Shown: positions 10,279 through 23,055, counted from the first letter of the stretch. The stretch: DNA of 64,000 bases from Cokeromyces recurvatus (GCF_025118155.1 NW_026251417.1:248001-312000), one strand, 5' to 3'. The notes: a model not told the origin generated them from the sequence alone. Program-made: numbers and translations.

Positions 10279-12659
10279 GCAAAAAACTCTATTACTAAAA
10301 AGTATGTGCCTTCTTCTTGGTTCGTCATTTTGGAAAAAATTGACTCCAATTTTTTTTCCTTTTAAAGAAACATGGAAATGGTATTTGCAAATATCAGCCA
10401 GCAAACTAATTTTTATTGGTAGATATGTTATCTTAGTGTGAATATTTACGTTATCTTAGTATTCTAATTGGATGTCATAGGAGAGGGGGGGGGACATGCA
10501 TCCAATTTTATTTACCTTTTTTAAAGATTTTCATCATAAATTTTCATTATGCGGATTGTGAAAATATCAATAAACAATATTTACTATGTGCATAGTAGTA
10601 CTTTCTTCTCCCCCCCAATTTGCGCTTGTTGTTTTGTTAATCAGCGTTAGCCGCATACGAATAGGTTTGTTGTCATTTATTGTAAGAAATAGAATTGTAT
10701 GTCTCAGTAACTCTAAATTATATTATTTCTTTTTGAATTGGCTACGTCTAACTCTTCGCTCGACGGAAAACTAAAATGATTCTTAAAGAATTCAATTCAG
10801 GAGAGTTAAATGCATTTGTATCTTTCTCCCTTTTTTCTATTATCCTAGTTTAAATTTTAGTAGTAGTAGTTAGTAGTAGTAGTTAGTAGTAGTAGAGCTG
10901 TAAATAGGCTCATTATAAAATAAAATAAAAAAAGACTTTTATCCAATTAATTCATATAATGGCCACTACTTTTTGTCTGTTTCTCTTGGGCTTAATTACT
11001 TTATATACATGTATTTATATATATACATGGGAATCATCCATCTTAATTTTATTTTTAATAATCAGAGATGCTTACCAATATCTTCTTTATACTTCTTCTT
11101 GTGTAAAGATTTAGCTATCATTATCTCACTTTATTAAGTTATACAAAATCTTATTCCTCTTTAAATATGCAACATAAACACAATTGTTAGAACTATTTCA
11201 AAACATTTGTGTGATATTTGACGTTTAAATCCAGTTATATTTAGACAATATGATAAGAATAATTCTCCTTAAGACTCCTTTATTCACATATATTTATATA
11301 TATTTTTTAGATTGCTACAATCCATGATGTTATCAAGTTAAAGCAGCCCAAGTAATGTCTATAGACAACTATTAGATATTCATTACAATTTTCTTTAGAT
11401 ATAAATAATATGTATGCATTAAAGTAAATGTAATCTAATCCGTTGTAACGCAGAGATAAGGATATATATGTATATATATATATATGACAATTTATGACTC
11501 GGTAAACTTAATAGGGAGGCTTCAAAGAAGAAGAAGAAGGTAAATAGAAAAGATTTTGATTCAGAGTCTAATTTAGTTACCTGATTAGAAATAATGAAAC
11601 AAAATACAAGTTATTGCTAGGAACGAAACCAAACAAATGAGGGGAAAGGCCACTTTGAATACTTTTGAAGAAGGTGGATGGCTTCAGAAAGAAATAAAAA
11701 GGAGGGGGGAGAGAGGAGGGCAATAGTCATCTTTACCAAGAGACTGTGTTAAAAAGGAAAGTGAATCAACAGATATATTTATGAATCATGAAAATAGCTA
11801 ACAATCATCATTAAGCAAACAAACAAGCTATACTTATCCACCACTCTTCATTCATATTTCTATTAGCTTATATTTCTATATCCTTTGAAAATAGCGAAAT
11901 AACATGATAATTTTGTACTTGATAATCAAAGAATAAGACAAAATCATTTATAACTCTGTTTACAGTACAGCTTGTATATAATAAATAGAAGGAGGATAGG
12001 GCGAATATAGACGAGTAGTCTAATATATATATATGCTTGAAAACTACCAAAATCTGTTATGCTTATCATTTTTTATTTCTCTTGAGTGCTTATACAAAAG
12101 AGATTTTTGTGTCTCTTCAAAGAGAAAAAGCATAAGAAAAAAGCCGTTTAGTTGACGGCAAAGAGGAAAACGGATGCATTCACATTAAGATTATAAGATA
12201 TAAATAAACTCTACTTTTGTTGGTTATTCATATATTATCTGTATTTTTCCTTCTCTCATGATGTCACTTCAATATAAGTAAACTACACTACATTTGCATA
12301 TGTCTTAGTTATCCTTCTTCTTGTACTGGTAAATCCTTTTGCGTCTTCTCTCCTTTTGAACTACCCTTATCCCCTTTGTCTGTTTGCAATTTATGCCGAC
12401 TTTTATCCGATTTTATTTATAGCTTTTTTTTTTTTTATCTGTCCTGGATAATGCAATATCATTTTATTAAAATAAGTATTTATGCCTTATTATTTCATTT
12501 TGGTAATTTCATAAATCCAGTGGCTTAGATAGTAGACAGTTATACTTTAATAAGTAAATCGGATTTTGAAATTAAATAATTTTCAGGATTGAACTCTCAT
12601 CTACAAATGTGGGTGTTTTTCTTTCTTTTTTTTTTTATCTTCATTTAAAATAGTGCAAA
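10279..12659. other. Gene-free region
   Basis: No coding exon recognised. It holds a TAG/TTAG triplet-type repeat (10858-10896), short AT dinucleotide runs (11463-11486), a GA-rich patch (11696-11720) and the IMP3 upstream region with a T run just before the ATG (about 12625-12637). Confidence 0.55.
10858..10896. repeat. (TAG)n microsatellite with TTAG interruptions
   Basis: Blocks of TAGTAGTAG separated by TTAG. A simple-sequence tract with no coding context. Confidence 0.85.
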
Positions 12660-13366
12660 ATGAGACAATTAAAATACCATGAACAAAAACTTTTAAAGAA
12701 GGTGGACTTCTTGCAATGGAAAAAAGATGACACTTTGCGAGAAATGAAGGTTATTCGCAAATACTTTATTCAGCAGAGAGAGGATTATCACAAGTGAGTA
12801 TTCAAAAAAAAAAAAAAATAAAAAACTAAAGATCAAAGATCAAAGATCGATCAATGACAACTAACATTAAAAAAAAAAATAAGATATAACAAAATAGTGG
12901 GTAGTATTAGACAACTGGCAAATAAGATTTCACTTTTAGATTCTCGAGATCCTTTCCGTACACAACAAGAAAAGGCTTTATTAGAAAAATTATACAATAT
13001 GGGTATTATTACAGCAACTACAAAATTCTCCGATTGTCGTAAAGTATCAGTATCCGCTTTTTGTCGTAGACGTTTACCTATTGTCATGTGCCGTCTTAAA
13101 ATGGCAGAAACAGTGAAAGAGGCTGTGACATTCGTTGAACAAGGTCATGTTCGTGTTGGACCCCAAACGATTACTGATCCTGCCTTTTTAGTGACTAGAA
13201 CGATGGAGGATTATGTAACTTGGGTTGATACTTCGAAGATTAAGAGAAAGATTATGAAATACAATGACAAGGTAAGCGCAAATAATGTCTATTATATGTA
13301 TATAAAATATATTTTGAAAAAAAAACTAACCAATTATTATAGTTGGACGATTACGATCTGTTGTAA
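12660..13366 (+). CDS. IMP3: U3 snoRNP protein IMP3
   Basis: Component of the small-subunit processome; IMP3 bridges U3 snoRNA with pre-18S rRNA in the nucleolus. Three exons: 12660-12793, 12884-13271 and 13343-13366, all in phase, giving about 181 residues, the usual family length. The N-terminus [18 protein letters not shown], the middle [13 protein letters not shown] and the S4-type RNA-binding part ([20 protein letters not shown] ... GHVRVGP) are strongly conserved, and the C-terminus reads LDDYDLL as in other IMP3 proteins. The last exon is only 24 nt. The first intron has a CTAAC branch site 19 nt before its acceptor. The gene is convergent with ATM1 about 160 bp downstream. Confidence 0.95.
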
Positions 13367-13526
13367 ATTATTATTACCCATTGAATACAGTTATTTTATA
13401 TAAATATATGTATTTATACATATTAAATTCAGCATTATATATATATATTTTTTAATAAAGCAGTTATAAAAAGAAAAGCATGCATTTATTTCAGTCTATA
13501 CATACATATTAAATAAAGTGTTATAT

Positions 13527-15558
13527 TTAGTGCTTTACATGATCGACATCGTCTTGATTAAACTCTTGTTCATGTCTTTCAACTTCATCAAAATAAGCAA
13601 GTGTACTTTCTTGCTTTGTCCACATATTCTTATACACACTATCATCCATCAACAAAAGCTCCTCATGACGTCCAGACTCAACTACCTTGCCTTCATTAAG
13701 AACAAAAATTTGATCTGCATCTGCAATTGTTCTTAAACGATGTGCAATATGAAGACTTGTCATGCCTGTTTCCCGCAAAATAGTTCTAAAATTAGCCAAG
13801 AGAGATTGTTCTGTATGAGTATCTAAAGCAGATGTAGCTTCATCCAAGAATAAGATACGTGGCCTTTTAAGAATAGTTCTAGCTAATGAAATTCTTTGCT
13901 TTTCACCACCTGATAACATCAAACCGCGTTCACCCACTGTAGACTCATATTTGTCTGGTAATGACATGATCACATCATGAATACGAGCACGTTTAGCAGC
14001 CTGATAGACCTCTTCTCGTGAAGCATCAATTCGTCCATAATTAATATTATAATAGATAGAATTGTTGAATAAGGTTGTGTCTTGAGGAACAACACCAATC
14101 GCCTTACGAAGACTGTCCATTGTGACGTCTTTGATATTCTGTCCATCCACATAGATGTTACCTGACTGTGGTTCATAAAAACGGAATAATAATCTCAAGA
14201 TAGTGGATTTACCACAGCCACTAGGCCCAACAAAGGCAGCTTTACATCCTGCTGGAATTGTAAAGGATACGTCTTTCAGGATAGGTCGATCTGGATGATA
14301 TCCAAATCGAACATTTTCAAAGCGAATTTCTCCTCCTTTAAAGATAAACTCCTTAGCATTAGGTGCATCTTGAACTAAAGGTGTACGATTTTCTAAATTA
14401 AACAAAGTATCCATATCAATTAATGATTGACGAAGTTCTCTGTAAACTGAACCTAAAAAGTTCAATGGCATTGAAAGTTGAAATACAAGTTGATTCACCA
14501 TGACAACATCACCTACAGTCATTGTTCCCTTCATGACTCCATGTGCTGATAGCAGCATCATCAGTGTTAATGATGTGCTAAAGATGGCATTTTGACCTGC
14601 ATTTAATAAAGCTAAACTTGATGCTACTTTAAGTGATGCATTTTCATATTTTTGTAATGGTTTGTCGTATTGCTCTGCTTCAAATTTCTCATTATTAAAA
14701 TACTATAAAAATTGTATTATTAATGAACCTATTCTAATTATAGGATGATATGGAAAAAGAAAAAAAAAAAGAGAGGGAGGGGGCTATAATTTACCTTGAC
14801 AGCTTCAAAATTAATGAGAGAATCTACTGCCTTTGAAGCAGCAACATTATCAGCAGCATTTGCTTGTTTTCTAAATTTAGTTCTCCAAGCTGTAGTTGTA
14901 ACAGTATATCCAGTATATGCTACAATTGTACCAAATGTTACAAGCGCATAAGGTGTACCAAATTTATAAGCCTACACATAAAATGTCAATCCAAAGAGTG
15001 AAAAAAAGAAAAAGAAAAAGAAAAATGGACTTACCAAAATACCACAAACCATACTAATTTCTAAAGCAGTAGGTAAAACATGAAATACCATAGAGCTTAC
15101 CATAAAGCTTATACCTCTATTTATGTAGAATGCTTTAATATCATTCTGATTACATAAAGTCTAAAACTTACTTTGTACCACGATCAATAGCTCGATTCAA
15201 TCCACCTGTTTGACGAGTTAAATGAAATCCTAGATCAAGTTTATGAAGGTGTGTAAATACATTAAGTGCTACACGTCGTATGGCCTTTTGTGCTACAGCA
15301 GCAAAGACAGCATTACGAAGTTCTTGAAAAGCACTTGACCCCAGTCGAGCCAAACCATCTAGTATATCAAATCAACATCCTCGTCATTTACTATAAACAG
15401 AAATACTTACACCCAATAATAGCAGCACCACAAACAGTCCATAGAGTCCCATTCTCTGGTATTGTTACATTTAATGAATCAATTACATTTTTAAAGAAAA
15501 AAGGCACTTGAACATTTAATAGCTGAAGTAAGAAAAAAAAAAAGTTTGTATTACAAAT

Positions 15559-15597
<39 letters not shown>

Positions 15598-16011
15598 TTC
15601 TTTCTTTTATTCATTATCAATATTTACCTTGCCACCTACTAATAAAGATAATGCAATAACCACACGAGTTTTTACTCCAATATCATTCTTTGGCCAGATA
15701 TATTTCATAAGCTGCTTAATAATAGCCCAGTCTGTAGCATTCCTTTTATTATTAGAAGTGTCGTTGATAGCATCTGTCACAGGTTTTTTTATTATCCCAT
15801 TCTTTTTCACTGTAGACGACTTTGTATTCGTTGTGATTAATCTTTTGGTAGTATTTAAATACGCATAAATTGGGGAACGTCTAGGTGCATGCAATCTGTT
15901 GAATAATTGTAATGTTTTTTGCGGAGATGTTGTATGAGATCTTAATTGAGTTTGCCAGACATTTCTAGTTGCCATAGCCCTTAGACAAGATGTCGAGAGC
16001 CGTGGCAGCAT
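13527..16011 (-). CDS. ATM1: Mitochondrial ABC transporter ATM1 (ABCB7 type)
   Basis: Half-type ABC exporter of the inner mitochondrial membrane that exports a glutathione-linked sulfur compound for cytosolic Fe-S assembly. Six exons: 15628-16011, 15411-15522, 15172-15358, about 15040-15116, about 14795-14972 and 13527-14703. The N-terminus is rich in Arg, Ser and Thr and lacks acidic residues over the first about 60 residues, as in a mitochondrial presequence. The membrane domain reads through [34 protein letters not shown] and [13 protein letters not shown]. The nucleotide-binding domain has Walker [10 protein letters not shown], a Q-loop (VPQDTTLF), signature LSGGEKQR, Walker [13 protein letters not shown] and the H-loop IAHRL. 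The protein is about 720 residues and complete. Intron 1 carries a 36-nt homopolymer tract. Confidence 0.97.
15560..15595. repeat. Poly(A) tract in ATM1 intron 1
   Basis: Thirty-six A on the plus strand, read as poly(U) in the ATM1 pre-mRNA, a little upstream of the intron acceptor. Confidence 0.95.
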
Positions 16012-16081
16012 TTTTTATACTTTTGTTTTTCTAAATACACAATAACTGCAGAATGTACTGTGTATATTACTTTATATTTTA

Positions 16082-16117
<36 letters not shown>

Positions 16118-16359
16118 ACCAAATCTTTTACACACCCTTTTCGATTCCTGGAATTTCATTTGCTCCAGTAATTTTTTTTCCCTATAAAGTGTAGAATTTA
16201 TTTATTCTTATTTAACATTAAAATTATTACGAATTCAGTAAATAACATCTATTTTTATAGGCATTTGTTATGTTAGCCTTATTAAATAATCTGTCTTCAG
16301 TAAACATATTTAACATGGTTATCTGTAAGTATAATTCTGCATTTCTATTACTAATCATA
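16012..16359. promoter_or_regulatory. ATM1 upstream region with 33-nt poly(A)
   Basis: Non-coding stretch between the ATM1 ATG (16009-16011) and the Tc1-type element. It contains a 33-nt A run at 16083-16115, about 70 bp upstream of the start codon. Poly(dA:dT) tracts in promoters are known to disfavour nucleosomes in fungi; any such role here is inference. Confidence 0.35.
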
Positions 16360-17445
16360 CAGTGACTCGTAAAAGTGTGGCAATGTATCGGAATTTTAGG
16401 TAATTCATGCAAATCCGCAACAACTAATCATCTATTTATTAAGCAAAGTGCTCTATAGTACATATTAGCGGAAAGACAGAAGACTCCTCTTTCTGATGAT
16501 AATTATAGCATGTATGCATTATATAATGTTTTCATTTCGAAAGTCATGTTAACAGTCACATGTATATAAATTTTATGCAAATACTTTATTGGAAAATGAA
16601 ATGAGCAACGTACCTTTAATATTAAATACTTAATAGCTTTTATTACTGCTTCAATATGTCTTGGCATGCTTTCTATGTGTTTTAAGCATAGTTTTGTTGT
16701 AACTTTATTGTACCAAACATCAGCTACTCGCTCCCATGACTTATCCATGTTTTTTTTTGGTGGTCTATCATAGGCAGCAAGCTTGCACTGCACTTCAAAT
16801 AAAACCAAAGGTTTTTCAATTGGATTTGAATCAGGTGACTATGATGGCCATTCAAGAACATTTATTTTATTTTTCTTGAACCAATTTTTGGTATATTTGA
16901 ATGTATGCTTTGGATCATTATCTTGTTGAAGAATTGCATCTTTCTTACAAAGTCTATAGCCCTTAAAAATATCATACCCTTGATCATGTAAGTTCCAGAA
17001 AGCGTCCATTGCAATGATAAAATGATCAGTATAAAAAAATCGCGCAATCAATCTTCAAAGTAATGGGCTGATTTCTTTGGTTTACTTTTTTTACATTAAT
17101 CTCAATTTGATCTTCTTTGACAATTCTGCCAATTGTCCTAGTTGACGCGCCCATCGCCTTAAAAGTATCTCTATAAGACTCCTTATCATTAAGTTTTGCT
17201 AAAATATCCATCTCTTTATTATAAGGAATTAGTCTCATTTTATTGTATGTGATGATCTATGTGTTAATGGAAATGATGCACAAATGTTGTTCAGATTAGT
17301 TATGAATTTGAAAAAAAAACGATATTAAATAAGAAGTAAACCTTTTTGTTAATTCACAAATGATATTAAGTGGTCTAAAATAAAAAAAAAATGGCGTTTT
17401 TGTTAAGAAAAAAAAATTATTATGCCACACTTTTGTGAGTCGCTG
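16360..17445 (-). mobile_element. Tc1/mariner-type transposon copy with TIRs and TA duplication
   Basis: The ends are inverted: 16360-16382 (CAGTGACTCGTAAAAGTGTGGCA) and 17423-17445, whose reverse complement is CAGCGACTCACAAAAGTGTGGCA, with 20 of 23 positions identical. TA dinucleotides flank the element at 16358-16359 and 17446-17447, the expected Tc1/mariner target duplication. The element is 1,086 bp, shorter than a normal Tc1 unit because the transposase has lost its middle. Confidence 0.9.
16530..17238 (-). pseudogene. Tc1/mariner transposase remnant
   Basis: A helix-turn-helix N-terminal part is read from 17238 (MRLIPYNKEMDILAKLNDKE ... ASTRTIGRIVKE). At about 17050 the frame jumps to RFFYTDHFIIAMDAFWNLHDQ, so the central segment with the first catalytic Asp is missing. 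The second catalytic block LQQDNDPKHT and the third, SPDSNPIE, are visible, but a TAG interrupts LEWPS-SPDSNPIE near 16837. The tail continues DKSWERVADVWYNK, typical of the family. With an internal deletion and a nonsense codon it cannot encode active transposase. Confidence 0.88.
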
Positions 17446-18389
17446 TATCTAAGAAAAAGTCTTCATGTATAACTTCCACTTATAGATGAGCCTTGTATCA
17501 GTTAAATAGAAAAGCATGTTAGATTACTGCTTTACTAGTCAATTTAACCAAAAAATAAAAGTATAAGAAGCTTGTTTAGTATAGTGCCCATAGTCTCTTC
17601 TTATTTGTTTATCTCTTTTCCTATGTCTCAACGAAAATTATTAAATTTTCAGCCAGATTTATGTTGCACTTCTCCACTTCTTCTTTTTCTTTTCTGCTTC
17701 TTACACCAATAAAGATAAATATGCTTAATTGTTCAGTTGCTTGAATTCGCATGAGTCTACATGATGCTTAAATATTTAAAAAACAATTTGATTTATGCAT
17801 CTATATTCGTATATTCAAAAAGCTTGGAAAAGAAATACACAGTCCTCAAAAACTTTCGTTTGAGAATTTGAATCAATATGTACTAAATGTATCTAAAATA
17901 CATATACAAAATTGTCTATGATTTTCTCTGTAATTATGGAAGACTACATATATTCTTCAGTGAGGCATCATCACCTTACAATATACGTCACAGCACCGAA
18001 TACTGTTCTCTTCTCAACAAGAATTCAAATATTTACAGATAAAATCTCCAAATATAATATATTATTGGCTTATCTAAAAGGCTAGCAGGCCTCTTAGATA
18101 AATCCCATTTTTTAATAAGTGAAAATTCTGTAGTCACCTTGGATATCTATGGTTTAATGCATACACCTGAATTAGCGGAAATTAAATAATAACCTTTTTT
18201 TTTCTTGTATATAAAAAGAAAAAAAAGAATATACAATTACAAGATCTCTCTTCACTTTTTATTTTATAATTATTTATTAATTTATTAAGTACTCTTATTT
18301 CTGTTAATTTATAAAAACATATATAAATTTACTCAACAGTTACTTCACAAATTATATACTTTTTTTTTAAGAAAAAAAAAATTCATTAA
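17446..18389. other. Gene-free region
   Basis: No recognisable exon. The last 200 bp are AT-rich with an A run directly before the ATG of the CCCH gene and probably contain its promoter. Confidence 0.5.
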
Positions 18390-20744
18390 ATGTCTGATAA
18401 AAAGTTATCCATTCTCAGCATTTTTGATGTACCTCCTCCATCTTGTGAATTAAAAGATAAGGAAGAAGAATACATCGCTAATCATAATAAGATCTTACAG
18501 AAGAGGAAGCAGTTAGACACTGAAAATGATAATCCTACTTCAAAAAAGCTTAGATCTTCTCCTGAATCAAATTCCCTTTCTAATGGTAAAGTCTAATTAA
18601 TCTAATTTATTTATTTTATTTTATTTTATTTTTTATTCTAGTTACTAATTCCGTAACTAATTTAAAAATTTTATCTGCTATAGGTTTTGTTGATCCTACT
18701 AAAAATGACGCCAATTCAGTAGTCTACAAAGCTGTACGCGATAATGTTACCTCCACAGAACTAGAAAACCAAAGAGAGGAAAATCCAGTAAATGATTTGT
18801 TACAAAAAAGAAAACAACCCCTTACGGAGAATAAAGATTCAGCCTCAAAGAAAATAAAAACAACTATCTCTTCTAGTGTCCCTATGACTATTCCTAACTC
18901 TGTGGGTACATCCTCTGCCAACTCTACTACGCCTTTTGAAACTACTGTTGCAACTATATCTGTTCCTACTACTGCTCCTACTACTGCTGCTTCTACTACT
19001 ACTGCTCCTACTACTACTGCTTCTACTACTACTGCTCCTACTATTGCTGCTTTTACTACTACTGCTCCTACTACTGCTGCTCCTACTATTGCTGCTTTTA
19101 CTACTACTGCTCCTACTACTGCTGCTCCTACTACTACTGCTCCTACTACTACTGCTTCTACTACTACTGCACCTACTACTACCGCTTCTACTACTACTGC
19201 TGCCTCTTCTACAGATTCTGATCCTGTAGTCACCAATATTTCTCTTGCTACCACTATCCCTACTACGACGGTTATTCCCACTGTAACTACTGTTAAACCT
19301 ACATCTAATCCTATTAATGTCCCAAATAAACCATCGTTGAATATAGAAGAAACAAAACGCGTCCCTATTGATAAGTCAATGGATGATATATCATTTATAG
19401 ATAATCTTGTATCAATAGTTACTGAAAATGTTAAACAAAGAAGTATCTCAGCTATGAAAAACTTAACACCTTTTCCTACACCTACTCAACCTATTACTGT
19501 GAATGATCCTAAAAAATTAACAAAAAGTCAAAAGAAAAAGCTCAAGAGAAAAGCAAAAAAACAACTAAAGAAAGATGAAAGAGCTACTGCTGCGCATTTT
19601 GATCATCCAAAACATGTTGATGACTTGGATTTTGATGCTCTTTTGCAATACCATGAGAAAGCTAGTGGTCCTGAACAACAAAAAACAAAAAACAGTCAAT
19701 CTGTAAGCTTTTTTTTTTCTTAAAAAAAGTTTATATTTTTATTAATATATAATACTATTCTAATTGTAGAAAACAAATAAAACGCGACAAAACAAAGCAC
19801 AGCCAAATAGAGCGCAACCAAATAATATAGAGTCAAATAATACACGACACAAAATAACACAAAAAAACAATTCGCAACAAACTAATACAAAGCCTTCATT
19901 AGAAGAAGTAGCAGCACAGAGTAAGTTGTAATATTATATTCATACTAATATAGTCTAAAAGATATATAAAGTTTTAGGTCGCCCTATTAAGCAGCAGAAA
20001 ACACAGGAACAGAAAAAAAAGCAGTCAACTCCACGGAAGAAATTTGTTCCAACAGTTCCGTGTCGTCATTTTATGAGAGGTCTTTGTAAAGAGGTAAATA
20101 TGAAGATATATTATTCCTATCTAAATTGTCATCTAATTCAGCATTATTATTATAGGGAGATAAGTGCACTTTTAAACATGATATTGAACTAATCCCTTCA
20201 CCCTCTCCTCCTCCTCCTCCTCGTCCAGTCGTATTGTGTAACTTTATTAAAACAGGATCTTGTGTAAAAGGGCTTGAGTGCCCTTTCTCTCATGTAAGTC
20301 TTTACTATTCATTCTTATTGTCCCCTTCATCATTAATAATAATATATATATTCATGATTTATTTAGGATTTGAAAAATTTGGAGCCTTGCCGATTCTTTC
20401 ACCTTGATGGTAGTTGTAAGAATGGAGAGAGCTGTCCCTTTTCTCATGGTCCTTTAGATAATGAAAAACGTGCTCGTCTCCATCAAATGACAGGGCCCTG
20501 CAGATATTACCACTTTAAAGGTTATTGTAACTCTGGAGACTTATGTTTATTTTCTCATCAGCCAATAGATGATCAAGAGAGAAATAAATTGGAGCAATCT
20601 CTAAAGTTATGTACATTTTATCACTTGCAAGGCTCTTGCCAAAAAGGAGATGATTGTTTTTATCTTCATGATGAAGCCTCTCCCGAGCGAATTCATGAAC
20701 TCAAACAACAACGCCAGCAGCCTACACCAACAGCAATTCAATGA
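18390..20744 (+). CDS. CCCH zinc-finger protein with five fingers
   Basis: Probable RNA-binding nuclear protein. Exons run from 18390 (MSDKKLSILSIFDVPPPS) through 18642-19702, about 19770-19921, about 19978-20094, about 20156-20293 and about 20367-20744. The second half contains five C-x7-C-x5-C-x3-H fingers, starting CRHFMRGLCKEGDKC, CNFIKTGSC, CRFFHLDGSC, CRYYHFKGYC and CTFYHLQGSC. The middle has a Lys-rich nuclear-localisation-like stretch (KSQKKKLKRKAKKQLKK) followed by an acidic DDLDFDALLQYHEKA motif. The N-terminal third holds a Thr/Ala/Pro repeat (18960-19205). A segment occurs twice: LQKRKQLDTENDNPTSKK and LQKRKQPLTENKDSASKK. Five tandem fingers also occur in CPSF30/Yth1 and ZC3H3, but the layout here differs from Yth1, so the precise role is open. 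Confidence 0.85.
18955..19205 (+). repeat. ACT/GCT/CCT triplet repeat encoding Thr-Ala-Pro tract
   Basis: About 80 codons almost all ACT, GCT, CCT or TCT, encoding TTTAPTTTAS-like repeats inside the CCCH protein. The near-identical codons point to recent slippage rather than selection on each residue. Other-frame readings (poly-Leu on plus, Val/Ala-rich on minus) are artefacts of the repeat. Confidence 0.9.
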
Positions 20745-21301
20745 ATAAAAAGATAATCTTCTTCTTTTGTACATATAAAATAGACTATATAAATAAATAT
20801 ATAGTAACTATTGTTTTAAATAAAATAAAATAAAATAAAATATACATCCATTTGAAGAGTATTTCTATAGTGAAGACCTAATTATAGCGTTTTTAAGAGA
20901 AACTTTTTTTTTTTAAAGCATAGATACCCTTTCCAAGACGGTACTACTACATCCTTTACCTTAGGGTTAGGAGTCAGAGTTAGAGAATGACGATATTCGT
21001 ATACTTTGATGATATGAAGAGAGTAAAACTTATTTATATGAATATGAGTTATAATGTGCGCTCTGGAAACAATTCTTTGAGAGATATTATGAAATGTTGG
21101 GTTTAACAAAGTCCTCCTCCAATATTTTCTTTTGCTTTATTTTGTTGCACAAAAATATGTAAATTTTAGACTCAGAATATCCAATAAAAAAAAACCTTAT
21201 TTCATAACTAATAGAAATTTTCTAGAGTTGACATTTTTATTTTTATTTTACTTTTTTTTTCGCGTCTAGAAAAAAAAACAAACAAAACAAAATAAAATAA
21301 A
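20745..21301. other. Intergenic region between CCCH gene and SEC61A
   Basis: The 3' flank of the CCCH gene has AATAAA-like signals (20743-20750, 20790-20840). The SEC61A upstream region includes a T run and a TCTAGA site (about 21225-21270). No exon seen. Confidence 0.5.
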
Positions 21302-23055
21302 ATGGGCCGTAAGTGTTTAAGGAAAAAAAACAAAAAACAAAACAAAACAACACATAGACTGGAATAATTAATGGTTACTAAATAATGATATTTATAGTCC
21401 GGGTACTTAAAGTATTAAAGCCATTCATGGCTGCTCTTCCTGAAATTGAAGCACCTGATCGCAAAGTAAGACGAAGATGATGATGATGATGATGATGAAA
21501 GAAAAAATACCAAAAGTTTATTAATTTTATATAAATAGGTTCCTTTCAACCAAAGGTTATTATATACAGTCATTGCACTTTTTGTATATTTGGTAATGTC
21601 TCAACTTCCACTTTATGGGGTTGTTTCATCAGAATCCTCTGATCCTTTTTATTGGTTTCGCATCGTGATGGGAGCTAACCGAGGCACACTTGGTGAATTG
21701 GGTGTTCTTCCTATTCTTACTTCTGGTATGATTATGCAAATTTTAGCAGCTTCTAACATTATCCGTGTCGATTATAGCTTGAAGGAAGATCGTTCTTTAT
21801 TCTGTGGTGCACAAAAATGTAAGTATGAATACAAATGATGAGAGAGAAGGATAGTATTTATATAAAGAAAGGGTAAACACTATTACATAAGCATTGTAAT
21901 AGAGTGGAATAGAATGATAAATTTAAATGGGAGGTGAATTTCAGAAAGTTCTAATAAATAAATATTTTTATAGTGTTCGCCATCTTCATTGCCTTTGGTC
22001 AAGCTTCTTTGTTTGTTTTCACTGGTGTCTATGGAAACCCCAATGAAATTGGCTCTATTCGATGCGCACTTTTAATTCTTCAAATCGTCTTTTCTTCCAC
22101 AGTAATTTTATTGATGGATGAATTATTACAAAAGGGTTATGGACTTGGTTCCGGTATTAATCTTTTTACAGCAGCCAATATTTGTCAAAACATTTTCTGG
22201 AAGACGATGTCCTTTAGATTTATTGAAACAATTCGTGGACCAGAAAGAGAAGGAGCTCTTGTTTCTCTTTTCAGTTTATTAGCATCTCGCAAAAACAAGG
22301 TCCGAGCCCTCAAGGATGCATTTTATCGCAGTGATTTGACTAATATGATGAGTTTAATTGCAACTGTCATTGCCTTTGGTGTAGTCGTTTACCTTCAAGG
22401 TTTCCGAATTGAGCTCCCTGTCAAATCAAACCGTATGCGTGGTCAACGAGCCTCTTATCCCATTAAGCTTTTTTATACTTCTAGTATGCCCATCATGCTT
22501 CAATCTGCATTGTTTGCTAATATCTTTATATTTTCTCAAACACTTTATATCTTCTTTGGAAAGAATATTCTTATTCGCATCCTTGGTGTTTGGGCTCCCA
22601 TGGCTGAATCTAATCAACTTGAAGCTGTCAGTGGTGTTGCCTATTATTTATCAGCACCTCACAGTTTAATGGCTGCTATCGTAGATCCTATTCATACTTT
22701 CCTTTATATCTCTTTCACACTCTTGACTTGTTCTTATCTTTCTAAAGTTTGGGTTGATGTCTCTCGTTCCTCTTCTCGTGATGTAGCCAAGACACTTAAG
22801 GATCAACAACTTGCAATTGCTGGTTTCCGTGATATCTCTATGTATAAAGAATTACAACGTGTCATTCCTCCTGCTGCTTCCTTTGGTGGTGCACTCTTGG
22901 CTGCTGTTGCTGCAATTTCAGATATCTTTGGTGTTATTGGATCTGGTGCTGGTATCTTGATGATGGTCATGATTATCTTTCAATATTTTGAAATGTTTGT
23001 TAAGGAACAAATGGAAGGTAACATGTCAATGGAAGCTATGATGGCTAATCAGTAA
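21302..23055 (+). CDS. SEC61: Protein translocon subunit SEC61 alpha
   Basis: Channel-forming subunit of the ER translocon. Four exons: 21302-21308, 21398-21465, 21539-21818 and 21974-23055. The first exon is only seven nucleotides (ATG GGC C); joining it to 21398 gives MGLRVLKVLKPFMAALPEIE, the family N-terminus, which decides the start. Conserved segments include DRKVPFNQRLLYT, SQLPLYGVVSS, the TSGMIMQILAAS helix, DELLQKGYGLGSGINLFTA, the large cytosolic loop RIELPVKSNRMRGQ and the C-terminal helices. The protein is about 478 residues with ten predicted membrane segments and is complete. Confidence 0.97.

Noticed and set aside
10150..10404. 84-residue minus-strand open frame
   Set aside because: It overlaps the right inverted arm of the Fanzor element, has no motif, and the matching left arm does not preserve the frame.
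18936..19229. Plus-strand poly-Leu frame and minus-strand Val/Ala-rich frame over the CCCH gene
   Set aside because: Both are other-frame readings of the ACT/GCT/CCT repeat; only the Thr-Ala-Pro frame connects to the zinc fingers by good splice sites.
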